Source: Gnetum montanum (taxonomy: Eukaryota; Streptophyta; Gnetopsida; Gnetales; Gnetaceae). From it: a stretch of 64,000 nt of DNA. Position 1 is the first letter of the stretch; each line of letters begins with the position of its first letter. Position numbers and translations under genes: made by a program. The stretch is taken from assembly GCA_015680685.1 (NCBI GenBank), contig MNCI01022408.1, positions 946,379 to 1,010,378 on the forward strand, given 5' to 3'. Positions 35,972-46,352 of this stretch are shown in pieces. The notes under the pieces were generated by a model. That model did no database searches and was not told the origin of the DNA. It saw only the letters and a program-made list of their open reading frames with translations.

Positions 35972-36653
35972 TGATGAGAGCGGTTACTCTAGCAGTTACT
36001 CTAATTATTAGAGTGGTTACTCTAGCGATTACTCTAGCAGTTATTCTAATTATTAGAGTGGTTACTCTAGCGGTTACTTTAGTACTTATTCTAATTATTA
36101 GAGCGGTTACTCTAATTATTAGAGTAGTTGCTCTCAAGTCTATAAATATAGTGCCTAGTCGCACAATTGGGGAGGAAGTCTTTTAGCAGTTAAGTAGCAA
36201 AAATCTTGTAGTCTGTTTGAAAGTTAGAGTATTTTCCAAGTGCCCGCAGCAAGAGGTCTAAGTGTGGATAGATCTTTATTTGAGCATTGTGTACCTAAGC
36301 ACACCTTCTGTATAGCAATAAAGATGAGCTCTTCNCAAGTGGGAATGGATGCTGGTGTTAGGATTAGTTAGAACTTAGTTAATGAGTAGTTAAGTTAAAT
36401 TAGTCACTTAGTTACCTCTCTCCTTCCCCACTAGCGCAGGACATAAAAACATAAAAGCTATAAAAATCATATGCCTCAAGCTTACTTAACCATACAATTG
36501 TGACATATAGGTAAGCTTGGGAAGACAATGATCAACCAACCCATCCTTGTTTCTCAAGGGTGCATAAGCACTTAGTCCTTGGAATTCGACCAGATTGTGT
36601 GTGAAACGCTTGTATTTGTATGGTTGAGCATAGGGATACCTCATCACTCATCA
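35972..36653 (+). repeat. S4: solo LTR, internally gapped
   Basis: TGATGAGAGCGG...CATCACTCATCA. The left flank before S3 is GGGGG and the right flank is AGGGG, a probable five-base duplication with one change. TATAAATATA lies at 36141-36150 and AATAAAG near 36318. One N at 36335 replaces about 200 bp that homologous LTRs carry there. After it, the E3 protease tail resumes. Confidence 0.8.
35973..36140 (+). repeat. Tandem palindromic array in the S4 U3
   Basis: Repeats of GTTACTCTAGC and of the near-perfect palindrome ACTCTAATTATTAGAGT alternate for about 160 bp, just upstream of the TATA box. This is the position of the GATATC or GACGTC arrays in sister LTRs. Confidence 0.9.
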
Positions 36654-37625
36654 AGGGGCTTTGGTTGTTAGCTCTTGCTTCCTATAAATGGGTATTACAA
36701 ATATGATGTGTTGTCAATTGATTATGCTAATGTAATTCTTGGAATACCTTGAAATTGTAATGATGATGCTCAATTTGATGGAGAAAGAAATGTGTAGAGT
36801 GTAGTAAGGCAAGATGGAATCCATGAGTTGATTCTAATGATAGCTAAACAAGTGAGGCAGCAAAACTTACTTAGTGCTTCCTTAATTCTTTTTGGGAAGT
36901 GACAATACATTAAGGAACATGGTGAGGCTAGTTTTGGTTTTGTGATTATATCAACGTTGCTTCTAATCATGATGTTATGTAGGTAGAACTTCCAACAGGT
37001 GTGCTAGGCTTGAAGGAGCAATTTTTCAAAGTGTTCAAGGGGGAATTGGATGAATTACTAGCAATGAGGAATGTTCAATACCAAATTGATTTTATCCTTG
37101 ATGTTATCATTCCAAATGAGAGGGCATACTAAATGACACCAAATTAGTGGCTTGAATTACAAAGATAGGTAAATGAGTTACTTGCGAATGGCTTCATAAG
37201 AGAGTCAGTTTCCCCTTATGAAGTTCTTTAGTGCTTATTTCAAAGAAGGATAATGAAGAATAAGGAATGTGCATTAATTATAGGGCAGTGAACATGATAA
37301 TAGTGAGGTATAGGTTTCCTATTCTAAGGATGGATGATATCCTTGATGTCGTCACCAATGCAGAGGTTTTCAACAAAATTAATTTATAAAGTTGATACCA
37401 TCAAAGTCAGATCAAATATGATGATGAGTGGAAGATCACTTTCAAGATAACACTTAGATTTTTTAAGCATTTGGTGATGTTATTTATGCTCACAAATGCC
37501 CCTGTTGTATTCATGAGGCTAATGCATGATGTTTTCAAGGATTTAATTGGTCAGTGTTATATCATCTTATTTGATGATATTTTGGTATATAGCTCTAATG
37601 AGGAAAATCACTTGGAGCACTTGAT
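36654..37625 (+). pseudogene. pol: E3 protease tail and reverse transcriptase, first part
   Basis: DYANVILGIP (about 36715) continues the protease. VNELLANGFIRESVSPY (about 37165) and the region to 37470 match the Gypsy RT N-terminus. FDDILVYSSNEENHLEHL (about 37570-37625) is the catalytic block, with the two Asp kept. Several stops and frameshifts. Cut off at about 37626. Confidence 0.8.
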
Positions 37626-37930
37626 GGTAAGACATCCAATAAAAATTTGTATATCTATTGTAAGTCTTAGATCTAGGAAGTGTTTCATGTATCCTATATT
37701 TATAGTCTAGCATGTCAATAGAGGGTCTTGGTCTTCTAAAATGTACCTTTGTTCCCTGGGTTACACTCTTAGGTTGTATGCATAATTCTAAGCTATCTTA
37801 CAATGATTCTAACTTTATTTAGATGTCTTATGGCTTGTTCGACATGTTTCCTTAGGTTCATACTTGTAATTGAGATTGAAAAGTAAAGTGTGGTTTAGGG
37901 GGATAATAGTGAGGAGGGGATGTGGGGGCA

Positions 37931-38513
37931 TGTGCATTGACTACCCTATGCTAGCACACATCCTATGTTAGCATAGGGGCCTTGATGCATCCCCCTAGTA
38001 GGCCTAATTTTCCTAAATTTGCTTTGTGTGTGCCTAGGGTTAGTTCAGGTTGCATCGATGAGCCTCCATTGACATTTAAGCATTGACGAATCTTCTCTAT
38101 TCCTAGACAAAAGCTATAAATACCCAGGAAGAGTTCTTTCACGTAACTAATTTATAGTTAGATATTTTCTAGGGATTTTAGTGTTCAGTTTATGTGAAGA
38201 GATATTCCTCCTTTGGGTAAGTTGATTCCTTTCCCTATCTTGTGTGTTTTAAGTCATCGCTTTCACAAGTGCAGCTAGACTCTATTAGAGTGCTACCATG
38301 CTTATGTAGCCTAGAACCATTTGATTGATGTGAAGTCTAGTGTTTGCATAGTAAATAAAGCTTTTGATCTCATTCTACCATTGATGCCTTAAACATTAAA
38401 ATAATAAAAAAAACATTCATAAGACATTAAAACAATAAAAATATTTATTTAATTCACATTTTCTTAAGCTATGATGACTCATCCTTGCTTAAGGAGAACA
38501 TAATTGTACAACA
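37931..38513 (+). repeat. Probable LTR of a different family, inserted in E3 RT
   Basis: A purine-rich tract (GAGGAGGGGATGTGGGGGCA) ends at 37930. A segment then runs from TGTGCATTGACTACC to GTACAACA, with a TATA box (GCTATAAATACCC, about 38108) and AATAAAG (about 38353). TGGTGTTGGGCC follows as a possible primer-binding site. A short inverted repeat CTATGCTA...TAGCATAG lies near its start. Before the TATA there are again TCGATGAG and TTGACG units. No target duplication was established; the surrounding inserted block is about 37626-38880. Confidence 0.42.
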
Positions 38514-38880
38514 TGGTGTTGGGCCATTGAGGTTGTAAGTAAGAACCATTTTTATTCATGTTTCATGTGTGGTGTTGCACCTATTCCCAACAAGGATTGC
38601 AATACATGTGTGCTTATTATCATTTTTTAATTTTAATTCTAAAATCCCTAAAAATTATAAAATATAAAATCATAAATATTTCTTATTTTATCTCTAAATG
38701 TGGTAACATGGCTTTTAATTATATTATATGTATTATAATATCTTTTATCTTTCTTAAATGCAATAATATATACGAGTGTTCTTGGAAATCCACTCAACAT
38801 TGTCTTCAAAGCTTATGACCAGATTGCACTAAGATTTGTATGATACATCCACTTGGTCCAAAACCAATAGGATTAATATC

Positions 38881-39819
38881 ACTTAAAAAGAGTGTATCTT
38901 AAGTTGAAAAAGGCACATTTTGTGATTAATGTGAAAAAAGAGTCACTTCTTCAAGAGGGATATCACATATTTGGGACATGTGATTTCTAAATATCAAATT
39001 CAAAATGAAGCTGCTAAGATGAAGGCTATTAGAGATTGGCCAACTCCTACAAAATATTAGGGAGGTAAGATCATTTCTTGGTTTAGCAAGTTTTTAGAGG
39101 AGGTTCATAAATAATTTCAATGGTATATCATGACCTATTTTTGCTTTACTTAAGAAGAATTAAGAGTTTAGGTAGGGTGTTTAGACCCAAAGGAGTTTTG
39201 ACTTATTAAAGGAAAAAATAATTGGTGAATTAGTGCTTGCAATACTAGATTCCTAGAAGCCATTTTAGGTGGACATGGATGCAAGTGAACTTGTCATTGA
39301 AGGGGTATTTTCATAAGAAGGAAGACCTATTGCTTTATTTTCAAAGAAAGAATTGTATACTATTCCTCAAGTAATCAAGCATTGGAAACATTATCTATTG
39401 TCCAAGGAATTCACCTTGATGACTAACCATAAAGCACTTCAATTTCTTAATTTCCAAAAGAAATTGAATGCTATACACATGAAGTGGATGACATAATTAC
39501 AAGAATTCAATTTATGCTCAAGCCTAATAGTGGAAAGTCTAATGTGGTGGTTGATGCTTTATTTAGGGTGCATGTGGTGAATTTCAGCATGCCTCATGTG
39601 TAAGGTATGAATGATTTTGCTCATTTTTATAAACATGATTCAAATTTTTGGTTTGGATAAGCCTCAAAGAGACATTCTTAAGTAGAATAGATCAATGGAG
39701 GGACTATCATATTTAAAATGAAGTACTAGTCAAGAATGGAAAGGTTTGTATTCCCAATTATGATTTTAGAAAAATGATTTTGTTTAAAAAACATTATGAT
39801 GGCATGGTAGGTCACATGG
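38881..39819 (+). pseudogene. pol: E3 RT end, RNase H and integrase start
   Basis: ITYLGHVISKYQIQNEAAKM and IRDWPTPT are the RT thumb/connection motif. About 39370-39480 encodes KHWKHYLLSKEFTLMTNHKA, the RNase H region of Gypsy elements. HYDGMVGHM at the end is the start of the integrase HHCC zinc domain, where E4 inserted at CATGG. It resumes at 49608. Confidence 0.8.
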
Positions 39820-40696
39820 TGATGAGCGGTGAGGTACCCCTATGCTCAACCATACGAATTACAAGCATTCACGTGCAATCTGGTTGAATTCTGTGGATGG
39901 GATTAGTTGTAGCATCTAGATCGTTATGCCTTGATTGTAGTTTGTTGTCTTCCCACTTGGACTAGTGGTAGCTTTGTCACGTATGGTTTAGTCCAAATTG
40001 AGGCATATGATGTGGTTCCTAATTCTATGCTATGCTACTCTTGATGAAAGAAAGAGATAAATTGATTAACTAATGAATAATGGAAACAAAGTCTAAATTA
40101 GCCTAAGGCAATGGTATCCACTCTTAATTGTCTATACATGTCTTGGACTTCATAGAGCTACTTCTAGGTTTACCAAGTGTACGTCACTAGTTGTGCCAAA
40201 CGATACACCTTTGGGCGACCAAGTATTTACACTTAAATGCTCATGATTAATGCGTACACATTCTACTTAACAACAAGAATAGTAAATAATAATAAATGGA
40301 AATGTTTAACTAAAGAAATAATTAAATAATTAAAACAAAAATATTAATATAAGTGGATGCTACAATGATGAAAGGAAGCTCGATCTTTATTACCAATCAT
40401 GTAACATGTCCAAGTATGTCACACTCGAACAAAGGTGTTGTATGATTACAAACATTACACTGTGAGCATGCACTGGGAATAATAGATTGGAAAGAAGAAA
40501 CTAAAAATTGAAACTATCTACTACTACTTTCTAAGTTGTCTCATCTAGAAGCCCAAGTGCAATATTTATAGGCAAGGTCTAGATGAGGCGATGTTGGGTA
40601 TCCAACGTTACTTATTAGCCCAAATGTCGAGTATGCGATGTTAGGACTCTGATGTTGCATATTCGACATTGGGGCCCATCAAATCATAACTCATCA
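39820..40696 (-). repeat. 3' LTR of E4
   Basis: TGATGAGCGGTGAGGTACCC...CTCATCA. Paired with 48731-49607, same length. U3 has CGACGTTG/GATGTC-like units at 40590-40680 and a TATA box (minus CTATAAATATTG) near 40560-40571. Confidence 0.92.
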
Positions 40697-40709
40697 TACC
40701 CCCACGACT
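40697..40709 (-). other. Polypurine tract of E4
   Basis: The minus strand reads TAGTCGTGGGGGTA immediately before the LTR TGATGAG. It primes plus-strand DNA synthesis. The same tract precedes the E6 3' LTR (51917-51929), and GTGAGGGTA precedes that of E7. Confidence 0.8.
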
Positions 40710-40775
40710 AAATCAAAACTCATCCTTGAGTTAAACAAAAATGAGGAACAAGTTCTTTACAAAATATTGGGTAGG

Positions 40776-41649
40776 TGATAAATTGTGTTTTTCAATGCTT
40801 CGATATGGGGGTGGCCACGATATTGGTTACATGATATTGGGTATGTGATATCGTGGCCCAAGATGCGATATCGTACATTTGATATCACAGGGTTGCTCCT
40901 GAGTCTATAAATATAGTGCCCAGGTGCACAATTGGAAGAAAGTTTTTGGTAGTCAAGTAGCAAAACTCTTGTAGTTTATCTATTTGAAAGTTAGAATATT
41001 TTCCAAGTGCCTGCAGCAGGAGGTCTAAGTGTGAAGGAATCTTTATTCAAGCATTGATGTACCTGAGCACACCATTGTGTTGGCAATAAAGATGAACTCT
41101 TTGATTCATTCTTTGCAGCACTTGAGACTTTCTTTTTTATGCAATTTACATAAATATTATTTATGCAGTAATTAATTTTGATCAATCAAGAAAATCATTA
41201 AAATACACAAGAATGACCCCTTTGAGCATATGTGTGACACTTGGTAGCTTAGAAACAACTAGCATTTGATAGCCCAGTAGTGTTTGCACAAAGTTCAGGA
41301 TGTGTTTAGGAAGTGGGAATGGTTACTTGCGTTAGGCTACATTAGACTATAGTTTACTTAGCAATTAATTGCTCTTACTTTTAATCGCTCTTACTTTTAT
41401 TCTTGCTCTTACTTTTAGGATGTGAGTAATTCCATAAAAACACAAAATAATAAAAATCTTATGCCTCAGTCACACTTAACCATACAATTTCATTCCATTA
41501 GTGGGATTGGGAAGACAATGAATGGACAACACATACACATTGTTTAGCTCTAGCATACTTAGTAATTATAGTTTGCAGAATTTGATCGGATCACACATGA
41601 ACACCTATGATTTGTATGGTTGGGCGTAGGGGTACCTTGTCGCTCATCA
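40776..41649 (+). repeat. S5: solo LTR with GTAGG target duplication, inside E4
   Basis: TGATAAATTGTG...CGCTCATCA, 874 bp, flanked by GTAGG (40771-40775) and GTAGG (41650-41654). The homologous E6 sequence at about 51960-52010 (TATTGGGAAGGTATGAAATT) is uninterrupted and acts as the empty site. TATAAATATA at 40916-40925. U3 has five GATATC-like palindromes (40816-40890). Confidence 0.94.
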
Positions 41650-41769
41650 GTAGGTATGGGATTATTAACTAACTCAAAAAATGAACAAAATAACTAACTC
41701 TTTGCATGCCACAATGGTGTAGTACAAAAATAGGACATATTATTACAAAACAAGACAAAAAAAGACAAG

Positions 41770-44298
41770 ATTGGAAAGCTCATGTAGTGCCCAGAGGTGG
41801 TGGCTCTTCCATTGGTGGCTTCCCTTTGTCGTCAGGTCACTAAAATTTGTAATGTTTGAGCAAGGCTTGCAATTTTTCCTCTTCCATCCTTGGGTTGTGC
41901 ACCATCTAGGCTATTGTGCCAATGTGTGCTCACACCAGTACATCCCAAGGGCATGGCAATTGTGGAAACATTTGATTTGCCTTAACATACCATGCTGCAA
42001 ACTACCATGATTCCTTCTTGAAAGTCCTAGTTTTATCCCTTAGCTCATGATAATTTCTCAATCTCCAAGCTAAGTTCAAGGGTCCTTGGTAGCTAGCTTT
42101 AACCACCTCTAATTTTGAGTTTGCCACTTGAAAATTTTGTAAAGCATCCTTTTGATCTGCAAACTCTTTCTCATACCGCATGTAGGTGGTCACAACCTAC
42201 TTTCCCAACTCGCTTTGAGGATGACCTATTGTTAACATCGTAAGGTTTGCATATTTAAGGCTAGCTAATGCCATGTAGTCCTTCAAATATTCTATATGTA
42301 GGTTTTACCTTCTGCTTGTTGGACCATGGCATAACTGTCCAAAATGGCTTACCATTCAGAATTTTGTGTCATGAAGGAGTTGATGTGGGCCTTGGCTATC
42401 TTGATTTTGTTCTCATTAATTTCCTTATACATGCTAACCTAGTCATAGAAGTGTCTTTTAACTTCTCATGTTTCTTGGCTTTGTTCTACCACATGCTGAT
42501 CTCAATTGCTGTCTTTTGACAAATAACGTGTAGCTCCTCCATATAGAGGGTTCTATTTTCTTGAGCTAATCTACTCATATATTGGTTGACCCTCACTAGT
42601 TGTTCTCTTAATTGGTGGACACTCTCTTCTAAAATGTTCTTTTGCTTCTCCATTGTGGTCAATTGGGCATTCTCTATAGCGATCTACTTGTTCTCTTCTT
42701 GGGTGACAATTAGTACCTTTTTATGTGCATGGGTTCGTGCATCTATAGCGAAGGCATTCCAAACTGCCATCTCTTTTTCTTGCTTTGCAGCTACTCTCTT
42801 TTTCACTAGTTTGGCAAGCTCTTTTGCCTGAACTTGTTCCAATTGGTTAGGCACAACACATCGGGTAGGATCCCATCATTTAGCATGCAGGGTAGCTAGC
42901 TCTTCTTGTAATCTTTGTACTTTAGCTTTTGCATGTTTTTCCCTAACCTCAGTCATGATCAACTTTTCTTTGGTGGTGATGAGGTCTGACTGCGCTATAG
43001 TGACATTGCTGGGGATGTCAAACAGAGTGGTCATCACTTGACCTATGTACAGCAAATAATCAAGCACGTCCTCATGCACTACAAGAGTTATTAAGGTCCT
43101 AGCCAATATTTGTGGGTCTCTATCTCTTACTAGATCAGCTGGAGGCACAACAAGAACATTGAACGACTCCTTGATGTGATCAGTGATCGCCTCTGCTGCG
43201 CTTGTTACATCATCGTGCTGTAGCACCACAACTATGGTGCCTTTGCTAGTTTCCAAGGTGACTTAAAAGGATGCAGCATTTCCAAAGATTTGGTGCAACC
43301 ATTGGGATCCCCCTCCTTCTAACTGAATTGAGATCTCTTCCCTTGTTGGATCAACTAATATGGTGGGTCATATGACATCGTATATAACCCAGAAGAGATT
43401 GGCCTCATCCCCACTTCCCCATCTAACAATTTTAGCGATTCTTTGCAGGTTGCTCATTAACAATCTATAATCTTGTGGTGGTAGTGGCAGAGCTTGTGCT
43501 TGTGGGCACTGTTCAGGCTCTTGTTGCATTTTAGTCCTTGGTTTTGCCTCCTTTTCAGCTTCTTGCTCCTCACCAGAATCTTTTCTTGGTGCTACGATTT
43601 TGAGGAGCTCTGCAAAGGAGGCATGCTAAGCCTTTCGAAGGACATCATTGGTATATCCTAAGATTCTCATGCACTTACAAAACTTTTTGATCAAACAAGG
43701 GAATGAAAGTGTTGGTCTCCTTGACTTCATTTCTTCAAACCATCATTGAATCTCTGTGAAATAGTATTGGGGAAGGTTAACTAAAAATTTTTCCATTCAA
43801 ATGGCACTTCCCTTAGCTGCATAAGTCAAAATGTGATTAAGCTCTTTGGTGGGAAACATGTGGTATGTCCCAATCTTGAAGTAGGTTCTCTCTTCCAAAG
43901 TCATCTCATTGTACGACTTATCTTCTTTGATGTATGCCTACCTCAGCCACAATCTCTTTGTTTTGGGGTTGGATTTGGTGGATAGGTGAGCAACCTTGGC
44001 TTCTTCATTGGGTAGGTTGAGAGCTATAGCTATATCTTTGGCTGTGTAAGAGACATTCACCCTTCAAGGGACAACATGAGACGTTGTCCCTATTCAAGAG
44101 CCAGTTTTTCTAACACCTCTCCTTAGGCCGATTACTCGATAGTAGGGGCTTCTTGATGGATACTAAAAGACTAGGCCTCCTATTTAGCATGTTCCTTGTG
44201 TTTTCCTTGCTGTTCGTGGTCATCACGTGGACACTTAGCAACTCTCCATGAAGATTCACCATGAGCACCTCTTTTTGGGACCATCTGTGATCAAGCAA
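41770..44298 (-). pseudogene. Accessory ORF of E4: possible plant-transposon-like domain plus coiled coil
   Basis: Open pieces at 44298-44110, 43256-42876 and 42193-42002 belong to one decayed frame. N-terminal part (44000-43620): ERTYFKIGTYHMFPTKELNH, then PTLSFPCLIKKFCKCMRILG. This resembles, by eye, the so-called putative plant transposon protein domain of plant retroelement ORFs. A Glu/Pro-rich linker follows (EEQEAEKEAKPRTK). The middle (43256-42850) is predicted helical. The C-terminal half (42850-41780) is rich in Lys, Glu and Leu with heptads (LVRVNQYMSRLAQENRTLY), ending near MFPQLPCPWD. No membrane segment or polymerase motif is seen. The E7 ORF is a diverged copy. It occupies the place where Athila elements may carry an extra ORF. 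Function unknown. Confidence 0.65.
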
Positions 44299-44837
44299 TA
44301 ACCAAGTGTTACCAAGGTTATGTTTATTATCATTAATCCATCCATACCTTACTCATAACCTTAGTTCATTAAGCTCATTATGCATATGATTGTAGGGTTA
44401 GGAAACTTTTCAGGAAAAATCCCCCAAAAAGTGTCTATCACTTTCTACGACCCATCGCAACTAGTTCCTTTTTCATTATATGTGGCTTAAAATAATGGTT
44501 ATAAGCCCAAGAGTTAGAGAAATTGGACATTAGGCACTATCATTAATGATTTTTCATTATAAGTCTTAAGGTTTTTAACATTCTTACCCTTAGAATACCT
44601 TCTAGGCGATAGCAAATTTTAACAAATTAGCATAAGGTTTGCATACACGCACCTCCCATGACTAAGTTGAACACTCCAGGTTTAGATAGATTCAAATGGT
44701 ACAGAAATCGAAGCATTAGAGAGCTAGATATCACAAGTGAAAGATGGAGGCACAGAGCTCTAAGTCACGAGAAAAAATTGCAACAACTCCCCTAGTAGAA
44801 AATGAGATAAATTAAGTTCATGTTGCATGGGGTCCAC

Positions 44838-44945
44838 TACATATACTTTTTTCATACCCAACATCAGGTACATGATGTCATGTATGCGATGTCGGGTTAG
44901 ACCCGACGTTGGTTACATGACGTCAAGGTCCAAAAATTTCAATAT
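44838..44945 (-). promoter_or_regulatory. Internal U3-like promoter cassette of E4
   Basis: Read on minus: CTTGACGTCATGTAACC, ACGTCGGGTCTAACCCGACA (an inverted repeat), GACATCATG and TGATGTTGGG units, then GTATATGTAG as a weak TATA. LTRs of this superfamily have the same kind of array just upstream of their TATA boxes. This one stands about 540 bp ahead of the accessory ORF. Inferred role: separate transcription of that ORF. Confidence 0.45.
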
Positions 44946-44999
44946 TTATGGGGCCAAAGGACATGCAAACTGAAGCTCTAGGTTTGATTGGAAGGTTGA

Positions 45000-46268
45000 A
45001 AGCAAAATTTTATAGTTTTAGTAAGTGGAAATTAGGTGGAGGCACCTAAAGTAGGATAAGATGAAGTCATCAACATTAAAAGTACGAGAATGAGCAAGAA
45101 AAGAGCGTTGAAAGTGTGATTGTGGAACAAATTATATTTATGATAATGGAAATGATAAAATATAACAAATGGATTGCATGGAAGGTGAAAAATGATGTGA
45201 TCATGTTAAACAAGTACAAGTTACAAAAGTTACACAAGTGGATCCTCCCCAAAGTAGGCTCTAGCCTATGATGCCCTTGTGTAACCACGCTTATGATGTT
45301 CGTAGGCACTAGAGGAGTTGAATGCAATGCATACTTGTGAAACAAAACACACATGTTAAAACCATCAAATTGAGATAACAACTTCATGTTACCCAAAACC
45401 ACAAGTTATGAGGATTCAGACAACGAGATGAGATGGACCGTATAAGGGATTGCAGAAATTGGGACATGAGGTGTCGTGCTATGATCACAATGAAACCTTG
45501 TGTGTTATTAATGGTTAAATAAAAATATGTCTATCTATCCAAGATTCAAACCAAGTCCAAACCACATTGCAGTGACATTGCATTATTTCATCACATCGGC
45601 AGGCAACCATAAGACCATCAAAGTTGCAAGGAGTAACATCACTTGACGTTTTGTCCAAGGGAGGAGTGTTATCATGGCACAATTAAACTTTTTTTAATTT
45701 TTTTGATGGTTCTATGAAGTCACCAACCTTCAAGCACCACATGTCTTTCCAGTGGGATCCATAGAAGCTTATTTAGTGCTGTGTGAAGTTGCTCTTACTC
45801 CCATTTTCATGAGATCTATAAGGATATGGTTACAACCTTAGTAGCACAATAGAACTCATAGAAATAGCCAAAGAGAATCCAAAAATCCCCTTGATGTCAC
45901 ACCCTTTACATTCTGCCTTAGTTCTGCACTCTTTGATTTAGACATAATGATTATAGATCTATTATTAAGTTAGATGATAAAAAAGATTACCAATATGACC
46001 AAAGCAAGAACCTCTTATTAATGGAATGGGTGAATGGATGTTGTGGTCTCAATGTCCAAATAATCAGTCCCTTATGACTTGACAACATAGAGAAAAAACT
46101 CACTTCAATGGGAAACATGATCAATAGCGAGATTACATATAAGAAAATTAAAACAACAACTAGAAAAAGTAGAAAAAAAAGGAAAATGATAACAAATTGT
46201 AAAAGAAAAAGATAAAAAGCACTTTAAAACCCTAAAGATTAGAATGGGGAGTAACCCCCATGACTAAA
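45000..46268 (-). other. Non-coding block between gag and the accessory unit of E4
   Basis: No coding sequence is seen beyond a 108-codon minus frame (45402-45076) without a known domain. Stretches around 45236-45290 and 45540-45620 match E6 at about 52615-52670 and 52920-52980, which lie after E6 pol. This is therefore the post-pol region of the family, retained although pol was lost. Its start bears a polypurine-like TTTAGTCATGGGGGTTAC (46268-46251). Confidence 0.6.
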
Positions 46269-46352
46269 CATTTGGTTGTGGCTAGGATTAATAAGTGGAT
46301 GAATAGGATCCATGCATGTATGAAATGTTGGGAACCCTTCATGCCCTAGCCA

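Noticed and set aside
35863-36186. 107- and 86-codon frames rich in Val-Thr-Leu-Ile repeats
   Set aside because: Translation of the S4 U3 tandem array; not a protein.
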